From an uncultured Lachnospiraceae bacterium (GTDB lineage Bacteria > Bacillota > Clostridia > Lachnospirales > Lachnospiraceae): DNA of 64,000 bases. This document shows, one piece after another, positions 39,789-48,633 of the stretch. Below the pieces are notes generated by a model. The model had not been told where the DNA came from. It made no database searches and saw only the letters and a list, made by a program, of their open reading frames with translations. The DNA lies in assembly GCA_910586205.1 (NCBI GenBank), contig CAJUGD010000007.1, positions 74,738 to 138,737 of the forward strand, given 5' to 3'. Numbering within the stretch: position 1 is the first letter of the stretch; each line of letters opens with the position of its first letter. Made by a program: the position numbers and the translations under genes.

Positions 39789-42700
39789 TTACTCCTTTCT
39801 AATCCTGAGCCGATAGGTCTTAATCTCATAAGGCATAATGAAATCCCTAAATCCATATTCTTCAAAGTCCGCCTGTCTGAGCGGCCGTTCCAAAAGATCA
39901 CACTCCTCCACTGCGTCCACTGCAAACCCAAGATGAACATTCATCCTGGTTCGGGTATTGCGGTTTTCATAGATCCGCAAAATATAGCCATCCCCATCCT
40001 CTGCCTTTTTGATTGTTTCGAAAAAGCAGTTTGGCTGGTCAATCGAAACCAGGCTCCAGCTATTTCCTGCCCTTCCCTCCGGTACAAGAGCTGTCACCGG
40101 CGGCACATTCAGGCTATAAGCCATTTCCACTGTAGATGCTTCCTGCCACCGCCCCGGATGAGGATAGATAGAATAGGTAAATTCATGAGACCCCATATCT
40201 GCATCTGTATTTGGATATGTTCCTGCCTTGATAAGCGTCAGACCCATCTCACCGTTCTTCACACTGTGTCCATATTTACAATCATTGAGCAGGCTTACCC
40301 CCAGCCCGTTTTCCGACAGATCCGCCCACTTGTGGGCACACACCTCGAATTTTGCCGTATCCCAGCTATGATTGTTCGTGGTCTCCCGTTCCACATTGCC
40401 GAACTGTATCTCATAAGAAGCTTTGACAGCATTCACATTTACCGGGAAATTCACCCGAAGCAGAAGATGATGATTCTTCCACTCCGCCCGGTTGACAAAA
40501 TCAATGCGCGGCATATCCGGATACAGCACAATATCCTGCTCCACCACGGAATCTGCGAATACCATACGAATACCCACCACCGTGCGTACAGGCCCGCTCT
40601 CCTTTAGTGTGGGAGCAGACACCTGATCCGGCCCGTAAGGCTTTTTCTGATAAAACATATCCACATCCCAGTTGTCCCAGTTCATGGGACGGTCCTCATA
40701 GGTCATGAGCTGATTGCCCACCCGCCCCTCTTTTAAGAGCTGGCTGTTTGTTCCCTTTTCCACCAATGCAGTCAGCTCCATCCGCTCATTAAACTCCGCC
40801 CGGTACCAGGCATTCTCAAACACGCCCTGCCATGTGTCTGCCGGCTTCTGCACATTCTTCCCGCCATCCCCGCCATTTCTGACCAGTTCATAGGTTTGGG
40901 CGCCAACCGAAGGAAGCCCTCTGGCAAAGAACAAAAGCCGCCCGTCATAAGTATACTGCATGGGGCAATCCTCCCCTGCCCCGTCCCGAACCTGGCTGAC
41001 GTCCAGACCTGCTTCTGCAGCTTCAACCACATCATTCCGTACAAATCCCAAAGTATTTACCACAAGAAGGGAATCTTCCCGTCTTCCTCCCTGCTCTCCC
41101 ATATTCCCCAGCCATCCGGCCAATGTCCGAGCCTCTCCTGCACCGGCTGTTAAGATCTCCTCATACTCCTGATCCGTCTGCTCATATACCGGCCCAATGG
41201 CGCTCCCCGGGATAATATCATGGAACTGGTTCAGCAAAATCACATCCCACCCCCGCCGAAGCAGCCTTTGAGGATACGGGCCGCCTGCCTGTTCTGCCAT
41301 TACCCCCAGAATCTCCAACTGCTCATACAAAATCTCACTTTTCCGGTTGTTCCGTTTATTCCTTCCCATAGAAGTAAGGGTCCCCCGGTGATACTCAAAA
41401 TACAGCTCCCCGTCCCACACCGGCATTCCCGGCTTGTCTGCAATCTTTTCATATGTCCGGTCAAAAAACTCCCGTTCCGGCTCCTGAATGAACCGGGGGA
41501 TTCCCGGCAATCCGTACTCCAGACGCTTTGCCTCCTCTAACATTTCCTTGGTAGGCCCGCCGCCTCCGTCCCCAAATCCAAACAGCATCAAGGTATCCTC
41601 TGTCAGATCCCGGTTCTGGAATCGCTTAAATGTGCCCAAAACCATATTGGGGTTCACAATCCCCGTGTAAGTAGTGGTATTGCGGGTATCTGTGAAAGAC
41701 ACATTCAGTCCCAGCGTCTTATCGAAATCACAGGCCGTAGGCATAAAAACAAAGACCTGGCTGCCGTCGATCCCCTTCCAGAGAAATGTATCGTTGGGTA
41801 ATTGGTTAAACTGATTCCATGCAATCTTGGTAGTAAGGAAATAGGGAATCCCGCACTTCTTTAAGATCTGAGGAATTGCCGCTGAATACCCGAACACATC
41901 CGGAAGCCACAGACACCGGCTGGTCATGCCGAACTCCTCCTGAAAAAACTGCTCCCCTTTCAGAATCTGACGCACCAGCGACTCCCCGGAAGGCAGGTTG
42001 CAGTCTGCCTCCAGCCACATGGCTCCGTCTATCTCCCAGCGCCCTTCCCTCACCTTTTCCTGAATCTTCTCATAAAGCTTTGGTTCCTGCTCCTTCACAA
42101 ACTGATATAAGATCGGCTGGCTGGACATAAAACGATAATCCGGATACCGCTCCATCAGCTCCAAAACCGTAGAAAAGCTCCGCAGAACCTTCTCCCTGGT
42201 CTGCTCCACGGTCCACAGCCATGCAATGTCAATATGTGTATGCCCCACACCGCTGACTATGGGCCCGTCCTCCCTCACATGCGTATAAAACCCTTTCCTT
42301 AAAATATCCTCTGCCTCATCCAGCGAATCATAGAATCTTTGAGAATAAGGCTGACGCAGATCCAGCACATCCGCTGCCGGCCCCAAACGCTCAAGAATCC
42401 TTCGGTAATTTTCCGGATCCGGCTTTTTCAAAAGACGTGCCGCCTTTACAGGCGCCAGCAAATCATAATACACCTTCTCCAGACGGTCATCTACTGTCAC
42501 CAGCTCTGTGCGCAGAATCAGATCTCCCGGAACACTTCCGCTGAATACAAGAAAAGCGATCTCATATTCCTGCCCTGCCTTTGCCTCCCTGCTGATACAG
42601 ATCTCCCGGTGATTGACATCCACGCCCTGAATCAGCTTTCCGTTTAAATAGAACAGCATCTGAGGATTGGTTGCATCCCACTGCCCCTCTCTCCCTGTAG

Positions 42701-42959
42701 TAATCAGAAACTCCACATGACAATGGTCAAACTCCTCTGGAATCCTGACCACAGTCCGATACCAGCGGTGGCTCTCCAACACGGCCCACGGTTCCCGGAT
42801 ATCACATTTTTCCCATCCTTCCAGGGAACCAAAAGCGCTTCCCTCCTCCTTTCCCTCTCTGCGGTAAAACTCTGTCACAGAAACCCTCTTTGGCCTCCGA
42901 AGTTCTTCCAAATCTGTAATCAGACGCTCCATCCGCTCCAATTCAAACAAAATACTCAT
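39789..42959 (-). CDS. Alpha-mannosidase, GH38
   Basis: 1056 residues from the ATG at 42959 (MSILFELERMERLITDLEEL), behind AAGGAG; the frame stays open upstream without a site. Signature GVGHTHIDIAWLWTVEQTRE (zinc-binding H and D), and the nucleophile Asp in LWLPDVFGYSAAIPQILKKC. Then come the three-helix bundle and C-terminal beta domains (about 640-1056), with LLRVNFPVNVNAVKASYEIQ and NHSWDTAKFEVCAHKWADLS. It removes alpha-mannose from N-glycan or yeast-mannan fragments. Cytoplasmic, so it acts after uptake by the adjacent ABC transporter. Third glycan enzyme in the operon. Confidence 0.95.
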   Translation of the reverse strand: MSILFELERMERLITDLEELRRPKRVSVTEFYRREGKEEGSAFGSLEGWEKCDIREPWAVLESHRWYRTVVRIPEEFDHCHVEFLITTGREGQWDATNPQMLFYLNGKLIQGVDVNHREICISREAKAGQEYEIAFLVFSGSVPGDLILRTELVTVDDRLEKVYYDLLAPVKAARLLKKPDPENYRRILERLGPAADVLDLRQPYSQRFYDSLDEAEDILRKGFYTHVREDGPIVSGVGHTHIDIAWLWTVEQTREKVLRSFSTVLELMERYPDYRFMSSQPILYQFVKEQEPKLYEKIQEKVREGRWEIDGAMWLEADCNLPSGESLVRQILKGEQFFQEEFGMTSRCLWLPDVFGYSAAIPQILKKCGIPYFLTTKIAWNQFNQLPNDTFLWKGIDGSQVFVFMPTACDFDKTLGLNVSFTDTRNTTTYTGIVNPNMVLGTFKRFQNRDLTEDTLMLFGFGDGGGGPTKEMLEEAKRLEYGLPGIPRFIQEPEREFFDRTYEKIADKPGMPVWDGELYFEYHRGTLTSMGRNKRNNRKSEILYEQLEILGVMAEQAGGPYPQRLLRRGWDVILLNQFHDIIPGSAIGPVYEQTDQEYEEILTAGAGEARTLAGWLGNMGEQGGRREDSLLVVNTLGFVRNDVVEAAEAGLDVSQVRDGAGEDCPMQYTYDGRLLFFARGLPSVGAQTYELVRNGGDGGKNVQKPADTWQGVFENAWYRAEFNERMELTALVEKGTNSQLLKEGRVGNQLMTYEDRPMNWDNWDVDMFYQKKPYGPDQVSAPTLKESGPVRTVVGIRMVFADSVVEQDIVLYPDMPRIDFVNRAEWKNHHLLLRVNFPVNVNAVKASYEIQFGNVERETTNNHSWDTAKFEVCAHKWADLSENGLGVSLLNDCKYGHSVKNGEMGLTLIKAGTYPNTDADMGSHEFTYSIYPHPGRWQEASTVEMAYSLNVPPVTALVPEGRAGNSWSLVSIDQPNCFFETIKKAEDGDGYILRIYENRNTRTRMNVHLGFAVDAVEECDLLERPLRQADFEEYGFRDFIMPYEIKTYRLRIRKE

Positions 42960-43109
42960 CCCATCTCCTTCCTGCCGCTCATTGCCAAAACTCAGGAAAG
43001 CGGCTGTCAAAAAAGGGAAGGCGCTGCAGAACATAGCAGCTTTTTCCTCTGCCAGTTCAACAGTACCTCCCCCGTTACTTTTCACAGCAATTCAAAAATT
43101 CAAATGCCG

Positions 43110-43952
43110 TCATCCCTTTACGGCTCCGGCTGTCAGCCCCTCAATCATATACTTCTGCGCAAATGCAAACAGGCACATGGTGGGAATCAGGGACATGATC
43201 GTTCCTGCCGCCATTTCACCCCACTTAATATCATACTTTAAAATCAGGCCGTTTAATCCCACTGGTATCGTTTTGTACTTATCCACGTCAATAAACATTA
43301 CTGCCATAAACAGCTCATTCCATGAATTAATAAAGGCAAAAATAACACTGGCCGCAATCCCCGGCTTGATCACCGGAACCGCCACCCGGAACAAGGCTGA
43401 CAGATATCCGCACCCGTCAATCCACGCAGCCTCCTCCAACGACTTAGGCACATTATCAAAAAATCCGCAGAGCGTTACTACTGAAAACGGAATCATCATA
43501 TTGGTGTACAAAAACGCCAGCCCCCACAGATTGTTTAACATCTTGGCCTTGGCTAACATCTGATAAAGAGGCGCCAACATGATAAACATGGGAATCATCT
43601 GGGTAATCAGGAAAAACAGCAGCAAAGCTCCCTTAAGCCGGAAACGGAAGCGGCTGATCACGTAGCTGGCCAAAATCGCAATAAACACCGAGCAGAGAGC
43701 CGCCACGGAAGAACAGAGCAGGGAATTAAGCATATACCTGGCAAAGCTTCCCTTCCACAGCATTTCCACATAGTTTACAAAGGAAACCGGATTAGGCAGA
43801 TACTTTACCGGAAATGCATAGATTTCCCCCTGGGATCCCTTTAAGGAGGTCAGCAGCATCCACACAAAAGGAAACATAACCAGAACCAGGAAAACTCCCA
43901 GCACAACAAATTTTACGGCTAATGCCAGATTTCTTTTATTCTTTGCTGTCAT
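43110..43952 (-). CDS. Carbohydrate ABC transporter permease, MalG-type
   Basis: 280 residues from the ATG at 43952 (MTAKNKRNLALAVKFVVLGV), behind AGGAGGCG, which lies inside the end of the preceding gene. Six membrane helices; the EAA loop that meets the ATPase reads EEAAWIDGCGYLSALFRVAV, then PVIKPG. Length and pattern match MalG/CUT1 permeases. It pairs with the MalF-type permease whose stop is 2 bp before its start. Confidence 0.95.
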   Translation of the reverse strand: MTAKNKRNLALAVKFVVLGVFLVLVMFPFVWMLLTSLKGSQGEIYAFPVKYLPNPVSFVNYVEMLWKGSFARYMLNSLLCSSVAALCSVFIAILASYVISRFRFRLKGALLLFFLITQMIPMFIMLAPLYQMLAKAKMLNNLWGLAFLYTNMMIPFSVVTLCGFFDNVPKSLEEAAWIDGCGYLSALFRVAVPVIKPGIAASVIFAFINSWNELFMAVMFIDVDKYKTIPVGLNGLILKYDIKWGEMAAGTIMSLIPTMCLFAFAQKYMIEGLTAGAVKG

Positions 43953-43953
43953 A

Positions 43954-44859
43954 TTACGCCTCCTCCTGTGCATATTTTGTTATGGACATATAGACTACCA
44001 CAAACGTAACCAGGAACAGAATGCAGAGCACGCCCACGGCTGACGCCATTCCATAATCCAGGCTCTGAACCAACTGCATCATATAAGAAGTGACAATGTT
44101 GGAAGATCCTGCCGGTCCGCCCTGTGTCATGGAATAAATCAAATCCGGGAAATTGAAGATCCAGATCACACGCAAAAGCACAGTCAGCAGCAGCACAGAA
44201 CGAATGCAAGGCACTGTAATATTGGTAAACTTCTGCATGGCACTGGCTCCGTCCACATCTGCCGCCTCATACAGATCCTCAGACACGCCCCGAAGCGCCG
44301 CGGTAATCATAATGGTAAAATAGGGAATCCCATACCATATATTTGCCGCGATACAAGAATAAAGGGCTGTTCCTTTGTCCGCTAACCATCCCACCGGCTG
44401 ACTAATCAGATGCATTTTCATCAAAATATCATTGATCACTCCCGAAGTGCCGTTAAACATCCAGCGCCACATAATTCCGATGATGAATCCGGACACTGCC
44501 CACGGGAAAAAGATCAATGCCTGATAAATGCTGGCTCCCCGAAACTTTTTCTTCAAAAGCAGCGCAATGCCGAAACCACAGGTAAACTGGAAAAACAAAG
44601 AAAACCCTACCCATTTTACCGTATTCATCATGGTCGTGTAAAAAGAGTTGCTTGCGCTGTGTGAAAACAGCTTTGCGAAATTTTCCAGACCGATCCATTT
44701 GATATTTTTTACATTCATCAGATTATAGCTCTGAAATGCCATCATGGAACCTTTAAACATTGGATAATAAGTAAAGATCATTGGAATGACGACGGCAGGA
44801 AGAACCATAAAAAAGATAAACCGTGTTCGCCTCATCCGCAGCCTTGATTTTTGTTTCAT
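43954..44859 (-). CDS. Carbohydrate ABC transporter permease, MalF-type
   Basis: 301 residues from the ATG at 44859 (MKQKSRLRMRRTRFIFFMVL), behind GAGGAGGG; the frame continues upstream without support. Six membrane helices; the EAA loop reads DLYEAADVDGASAMQKFTNI, then TVPCIRSVL. Forms the channel with the adjacent MalG-type protein. No ATPase gene is in the operon, as often in Firmicutes, where an MsmX-type ATPase is shared. Confidence 0.95.
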   Translation of the reverse strand: MKQKSRLRMRRTRFIFFMVLPAVVIPMIFTYYPMFKGSMMAFQSYNLMNVKNIKWIGLENFAKLFSHSASNSFYTTMMNTVKWVGFSLFFQFTCGFGIALLLKKKFRGASIYQALIFFPWAVSGFIIGIMWRWMFNGTSGVINDILMKMHLISQPVGWLADKGTALYSCIAANIWYGIPYFTIMITAALRGVSEDLYEAADVDGASAMQKFTNITVPCIRSVLLLTVLLRVIWIFNFPDLIYSMTQGGPAGSSNIVTSYMMQLVQSLDYGMASAVGVLCILFLVTFVVVYMSITKYAQEEA

Positions 44860-45027
44860 TCCATACCCTCCTCGTCTAAGCTGAATCGGCACGCGCCGCT
44901 TCGCGTCACCTGCCACGTCGTCAGAACGCATTCCGGGGATGCCGCATTCACGACAGCCCCATTCATCTTCTTCCTAGTTCAATATCTGTTCTGAACTTTT
45001 ATCAAATAAAGCAAATGTTTTCTGATT

Positions 45028-46410
45028 TTACCACTTCTGTCCTTCGTCCTCATAAGCCTTCTTCCAGAACTCGTCAAGCCAGTTCAGCAGATCATCGTCT
45101 GAAATCTCATCTGTAAGATATTTCTGATACATCACATCCACTTCCGTCTTGTAGGTGGCAAACGCCTCATACATCTGGGGATATGCCGCATGACGGTATA
45201 CGTCCGGCTCTGCCGCCATATCCATGTACATGGCAAAACGTCCCTCTGAGAAATAAGAATCCTTCTCCGCCGCATTGCTGTGAATCGGAATGGTGGAGTA
45301 ATTCTTTGCAAAATAAGTGTTGTTCTCAGAATTTGACAAGAACAGCAAAAAGTCAGCCGTTTCCGCCGGATGCTCGGTAAAAGAGGTCATGCCCCAGCCG
45401 GCAAATCCATTGGGGAACACTGCCTGTCCGGACGGTCCTTTCGGGAACGGCACCAGCGCCCACTGATCATCTCCCATATCAGCGGAACAGGTGGCAATTA
45501 CCTCCGGATCCTGAATCAGCATTGCTGTGGTTCCCCCTACAAAGCCCTGTACCATCTCAGAGAATCCCCAGGCAATGGAGTCAGTGGGGCAGGTGTTTTT
45601 AAACAGATCCTTATAAAAATGAAGGGCTTCCTTAGTCTCCGGGAGAGTAAAGATCGTAGCGCCATTGCCGTCCTTCAGATAATACCCGGCTGTAGGATCT
45701 GCAATCTTATCTGTGCCCAGCCAGCTCCAGTAGATGGTATCTGCATACTGGTATCCGCTTGTGCCTCCCCTAAAGGAATAGCCAAACCGGCTGTTTGCCG
45801 GATCTGTGATGGCCACGCCTGCATCATAAAGATCCTGCCAGGTCTCCGGCTGATCCAGTCCCTTTTCCTCAAACCAGTCTGTGCGGTAGAAAAGCCCTCT
45901 CTGATAGAAGCCATACGGCATCATATAGGCTGTATTCTGGAAATAGTGAATCACCTCATCTGCTGAATCTGTCAGTGTATCCTTCTCGTCCCAGGCATCA
46001 ATGTACTGCTGCAGATCTGCAATCCATCCATTGGTGGCATACTGGGTGATAGTGGAATCACGCACCTCCACAATGTCAGCCCCGCTTCCGTTCATCAGCA
46101 TCTGGGTGATCTTGGAATCTGCATTCTCCAACGGCGGAGAAATGATCTCAATGGTAACATTGGGATGATCTGCCTGATACTTGTCTGCAATCTCCCGAAG
46201 TACTGCCGTCCGCTCAGGGCTGGTCAAAGATTCTACCAGGGTAATGGTTACTGCCTCCCCGGAAGCCCCCCCTGCTGCCTGTTCTGCCGGGGCCGCCGCA
46301 TCACCGCCGCCTGCCGGAGCCGGTGCAGCATCACTGCCTCCGCCGCCTCCGCCGCATCCGGTCAGCATCACTGCTGCCAGCGCCATTGCCGCAATTCTTT
46401 TCTTATTCAT
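45028..46410 (-). CDS. Extracellular sugar-binding lipoprotein of a CUT1 ABC transporter
   Basis: 460 residues, start behind AGGAGGAG. A lipoprotein signal (MNKKRIAAMALAAVMLTGCG) ends in LTGC, followed by a Gly/Ala/Pro linker. The mature protein matches family 1 solute-binding proteins: VTIEIISPPLENADSKITQM, AYMMPYGFYQRGLFYRTDWF, FPNGFAGWGMTSFTEHPAET, and ADFLLFLSNSENNTYFAKNY. It captures the oligosaccharide outside the cell and passes it to the two permeases. Probably the first gene of the glycan operon, which would go on through GH36 at 35848. The ligand is unknown; the three enzymes suggest a mixed alpha-linked glycan. Confidence 0.93.
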   Translation of the reverse strand: MNKKRIAAMALAAVMLTGCGGGGGGSDAAPAPAGGGDAAAPAEQAAGGASGEAVTITLVESLTSPERTAVLREIADKYQADHPNVTIEIISPPLENADSKITQMLMNGSGADIVEVRDSTITQYATNGWIADLQQYIDAWDEKDTLTDSADEVIHYFQNTAYMMPYGFYQRGLFYRTDWFEEKGLDQPETWQDLYDAGVAITDPANSRFGYSFRGGTSGYQYADTIYWSWLGTDKIADPTAGYYLKDGNGATIFTLPETKEALHFYKDLFKNTCPTDSIAWGFSEMVQGFVGGTTAMLIQDPEVIATCSADMGDDQWALVPFPKGPSGQAVFPNGFAGWGMTSFTEHPAETADFLLFLSNSENNTYFAKNYSTIPIHSNAAEKDSYFSEGRFAMYMDMAAEPDVYRHAAYPQMYEAFATYKTEVDVMYQKYLTDEISDDDLLNWLDEFWKKAYEDEGQKW

Positions 46411-46503
46411 GTGTTCTCCTCCTTTTTTTATTAAAGAGCACTTCTGAAAATTCCTGTTCTGAAGATTTACAAAAATGCTCTTACATTCGCATTTTATACT
46501 CCT

Positions 46504-47688
46504 TTATATCTGCTTAAAGCCATTCTCCAAATCCTCAATCAAAGCCTCTGTGCCTTCCAGTCCGCAGTGGATCCGTATAATATTTCTATCTCCCCGCAGC
46601 AATCTGCAGTTTTCCTCAGTCTGTCTCGCGTGAGGCAGGAAAACCAAGCTCTCAAAACCGCCCCAGGATACGCCGATCTTAAATATCTTAAGACTCTCCG
46701 CAAGCTTTGCCGCTTCCTCTGCCGTTCCCTTGATCTCAAAGCTCAAAAGTCCGGTATTTCCCTTCTGCTGCTTTTTCATCAGCTCATACTGGGGATGGGA
46801 CGGCAGTCCCGGATAATTCACCTTTCTTACCTTAGGGTGCTGTTCCAAAAACCGGGCCACTGCCATAGCCGACTCCTGGTGCTGTGCAATCCGTACCTCC
46901 ATGGTCCTCAGCCCCCGTATCATCAGCCAGGCTTCCATAGGACCGGGAATCCCTCCAAAAAGCTCCCTGTATGCCAAAAGCCGGTTTAACAGCTCCGGAT
47001 CCTTTACCGCCAGCATTCCTCCGATCACGTCACTGTGGCCGCCTATATACTTAGACGTGGTATGCATAACAATATCCGCCCCCAAATCAAGAGGCTGCTG
47101 ATAAATCGAGGTACAGAAAGTATTGTCAATATAGACTTTTGCGCCGCATTTTTTCGCAATGTCCGCCACTCCCCGGATATCCTGAAGGGAAAACACTACC
47201 GACGAAGGGCTTTCCAAAACAATCAGATCCGTGGCCTCACTGACACTCTCCTCAAATTCCTCCAGTTGATCCCCGTCCACAAAGGTAGTGGTAATATTCA
47301 TGTGCTCCCGGCAATAGCCGTCCAGAAAATCCTTCAGCGGCCCGTAAGCATTGCGGATACAGACCACATGGCTTCCCGCCTTGCAGACAGTCATGACTGC
47401 CGTGGCTGCTGCGGCCATTCCTGAGGCAAACGCTAATGCCCCTGTCCCATGCTCCAGCGCACCAATCTTATCCTCCAAAATACGCACCGTAGGGTTCTGC
47501 ACTCTCCCATAGCAATATTTGTGCTTGTCCCTCCGGTCAAAATCAAAATAATCGTCCAGTGTCTCAAAAACATTCAGAGAATTCATAAAAACCGGAGGTA
47601 CAACCGCATTGTAATAATGCTCATACTCCTCTCCATAGTGAGCCGTAATCAGACGGCTGCTTTTTAAATACTGATTCTGATCCGACAT
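46504..47688 (-). CDS. Trans-sulfuration family PLP enzyme (cystathionine gamma-synthase/lyase-like)
   Basis: 394 residues, start behind AAGGAGACTG. Motifs of the Cys/Met metabolism PLP family: YGRVQNPTVRILEDKIGALE, ALAFASGMAAAATAVMTVCK, VYIDNTFCTSIYQQPLDLGA, and the Schiff-base lysine in HTTSKYIGGHSDVIGG. The start SSRLITAHYGEEYEHYYNAV is less usual than in MetB or CGL. Which reaction it does (synthase, beta- or gamma-lyase) cannot be told. It lies 71 bp after a FadR-type regulator on the same strand, perhaps in one unit. Confidence 0.9.
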   Translation of the reverse strand: MSDQNQYLKSSRLITAHYGEEYEHYYNAVVPPVFMNSLNVFETLDDYFDFDRRDKHKYCYGRVQNPTVRILEDKIGALEHGTGALAFASGMAAAATAVMTVCKAGSHVVCIRNAYGPLKDFLDGYCREHMNITTTFVDGDQLEEFEESVSEATDLIVLESPSSVVFSLQDIRGVADIAKKCGAKVYIDNTFCTSIYQQPLDLGADIVMHTTSKYIGGHSDVIGGMLAVKDPELLNRLLAYRELFGGIPGPMEAWLMIRGLRTMEVRIAQHQESAMAVARFLEQHPKVRKVNYPGLPSHPQYELMKKQQKGNTGLLSFEIKGTAEEAAKLAESLKIFKIGVSWGGFESLVFLPHARQTEENCRLLRGDRNIIRIHCGLEGTEALIEDLENGFKQI

Positions 47689-47759
47689 AGCAGTCTCCTT
47701 AACTATATGCTGTATGATAGGTTAATATTGCAAAAACTCCCTTATCCTCTATTTTATTC

Positions 47760-48443
47760 TTATCTCTGATTCTGGATATCCTGATATATGGTATCCAAAA
47801 GCTTCTCATTGATCGCCTGCGCTTTCTTGACATTCTTCTCACAGATCGCCTGGTAAAGCTCCTCATGGAGAGGCAGGCTTGCTAAAAACGGGTCTTCCAT
47901 ATCAAGAGGGAATTCCCAAAACCGGTCAATAATATTGCTGATACAGGAAATAAGCTGACACATCACCTGGTTGTGGGACAGACGGTAAATCGTATAATGG
48001 AACTTTTTGTCCTCTGCCGTCTGCTGCTCCCCTCTGCGGAACTTTCCCATCAGTTCCCTGGTAATCTCTCCTAACTCCTGAATCTCCTCCGGAGTAGCCC
48101 TGTGAATGACCATCCGGATAATCTCCTGCTCTAAAACCCGTCTGACCTCCAGAGTATCTAAAAGCTTCTCCTTCTCCCGGGCAAAATCCAATAGGGTCAG
48201 CATGGCGCTGTCCTTATTCTCATTCACAAAAATTCCCTTGCCGTTCTTCACCTTGATGATCTCTCTGGCTTCTAATGTCTTCATGGCCTCGCGCAGAGAA
48301 GTCCGGCTTACTCCCATCATTTGAATCAACTGCCCCTGTGACGGCAGACGTTCTCCTGCTTCCAGACGGTTTTCTTCTATATATTCCTGAATATATCGGA
48401 TAATCTCCGACTGAAGAGGTGTTCGTTTGATTTTATCAGCCAT
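47760..48443 (-). CDS. GntR-family regulator, FadR/FCD type
   Basis: 227 residues from the ATG at 48443 (MADKIKRTPLQSEIIRYIQE). The N-terminal winged helix has RLPSQGQLIQMMGVSRTSLR and EAMKTLEAREIIKVKNGKGI. The C-terminal FCD domain (about 95-225) is all-helical with metal-binding type histidines (KKFHYTIYRLSHNQVM, SLPLHEELYQAI). Such proteins sense organic acids or sugar acids. A promoter overlapped by a GGTTTTAACC palindrome stands upstream, so it may regulate itself. It precedes a PLP enzyme and then the glycan operon; the target is not certain. Confidence 0.9.
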   Translation of the reverse strand: MADKIKRTPLQSEIIRYIQEYIEENRLEAGERLPSQGQLIQMMGVSRTSLREAMKTLEAREIIKVKNGKGIFVNENKDSAMLTLLDFAREKEKLLDTLEVRRVLEQEIIRMVIHRATPEEIQELGEITRELMGKFRRGEQQTAEDKKFHYTIYRLSHNQVMCQLISCISNIIDRFWEFPLDMEDPFLASLPLHEELYQAICEKNVKKAQAINEKLLDTIYQDIQNQR

Positions 48444-48479
48444 CTTGTGTTCCCGCATACTTTTTTTGTCATGTATTAT

Positions 48480-48515
48480 GGTTTTAACCTTATCACATTT
48501 CCAATATTCTGTCAA
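48480..48515 (-). promoter_or_regulatory. Promoter of the FadR-type regulator with overlapping palindrome
   Basis: Minus strand: TTGACA (48510-48515), 17-bp spacer, TAAGGT (48487-48492). The palindrome GGTTTTAACC (48480-48489) overlaps the -10 box and could be an operator. A similar TTAACCTATCA occurs before the PLP enzyme (about 47710). Confidence 0.5.
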
Positions 48516-48584
48516 TATTTATTATCTCGATTTCAAAACAAACATATTATTATCTATTTTGCACAATGCAATCGTTCCATTTAA

Positions 48585-48623
48585 AAGGCCGCCGCTATTG
48601 CAGACTGCAGCGGCGGCTGTTTT
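48585..48623. terminator. Bidirectional terminator after the MacB-like set
   Basis: GCCGCCGCT and AGCGGCGGC stem with a 12-nt loop; TTTTAAA follows on the minus strand and TGTTTTTATT on the plus strand. Confidence 0.75.
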
Positions 48624-48633
48624 TATTCTTCTT

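Noticed and set aside
42960..43085. Extended start of the alpha-mannosidase
   Set aside because: No ribosome-binding site; the ATG at 42959 follows AAGGAG and fits the family N terminus.
44860..45027. Extra gene or regulatory RNA between the solute-binding protein and permease genes
   Set aside because: No ORF with a ribosome-binding site, and no convincing hairpin or promoter found.
46433..46481. Long hairpin (AAGAGCA...TGCTCTT) between the PLP enzyme and the solute-binding protein gene
   Set aside because: Only 7 outer base pairs with a large AT-rich loop; could arise by chance, and no T-run or promoter supports a role.
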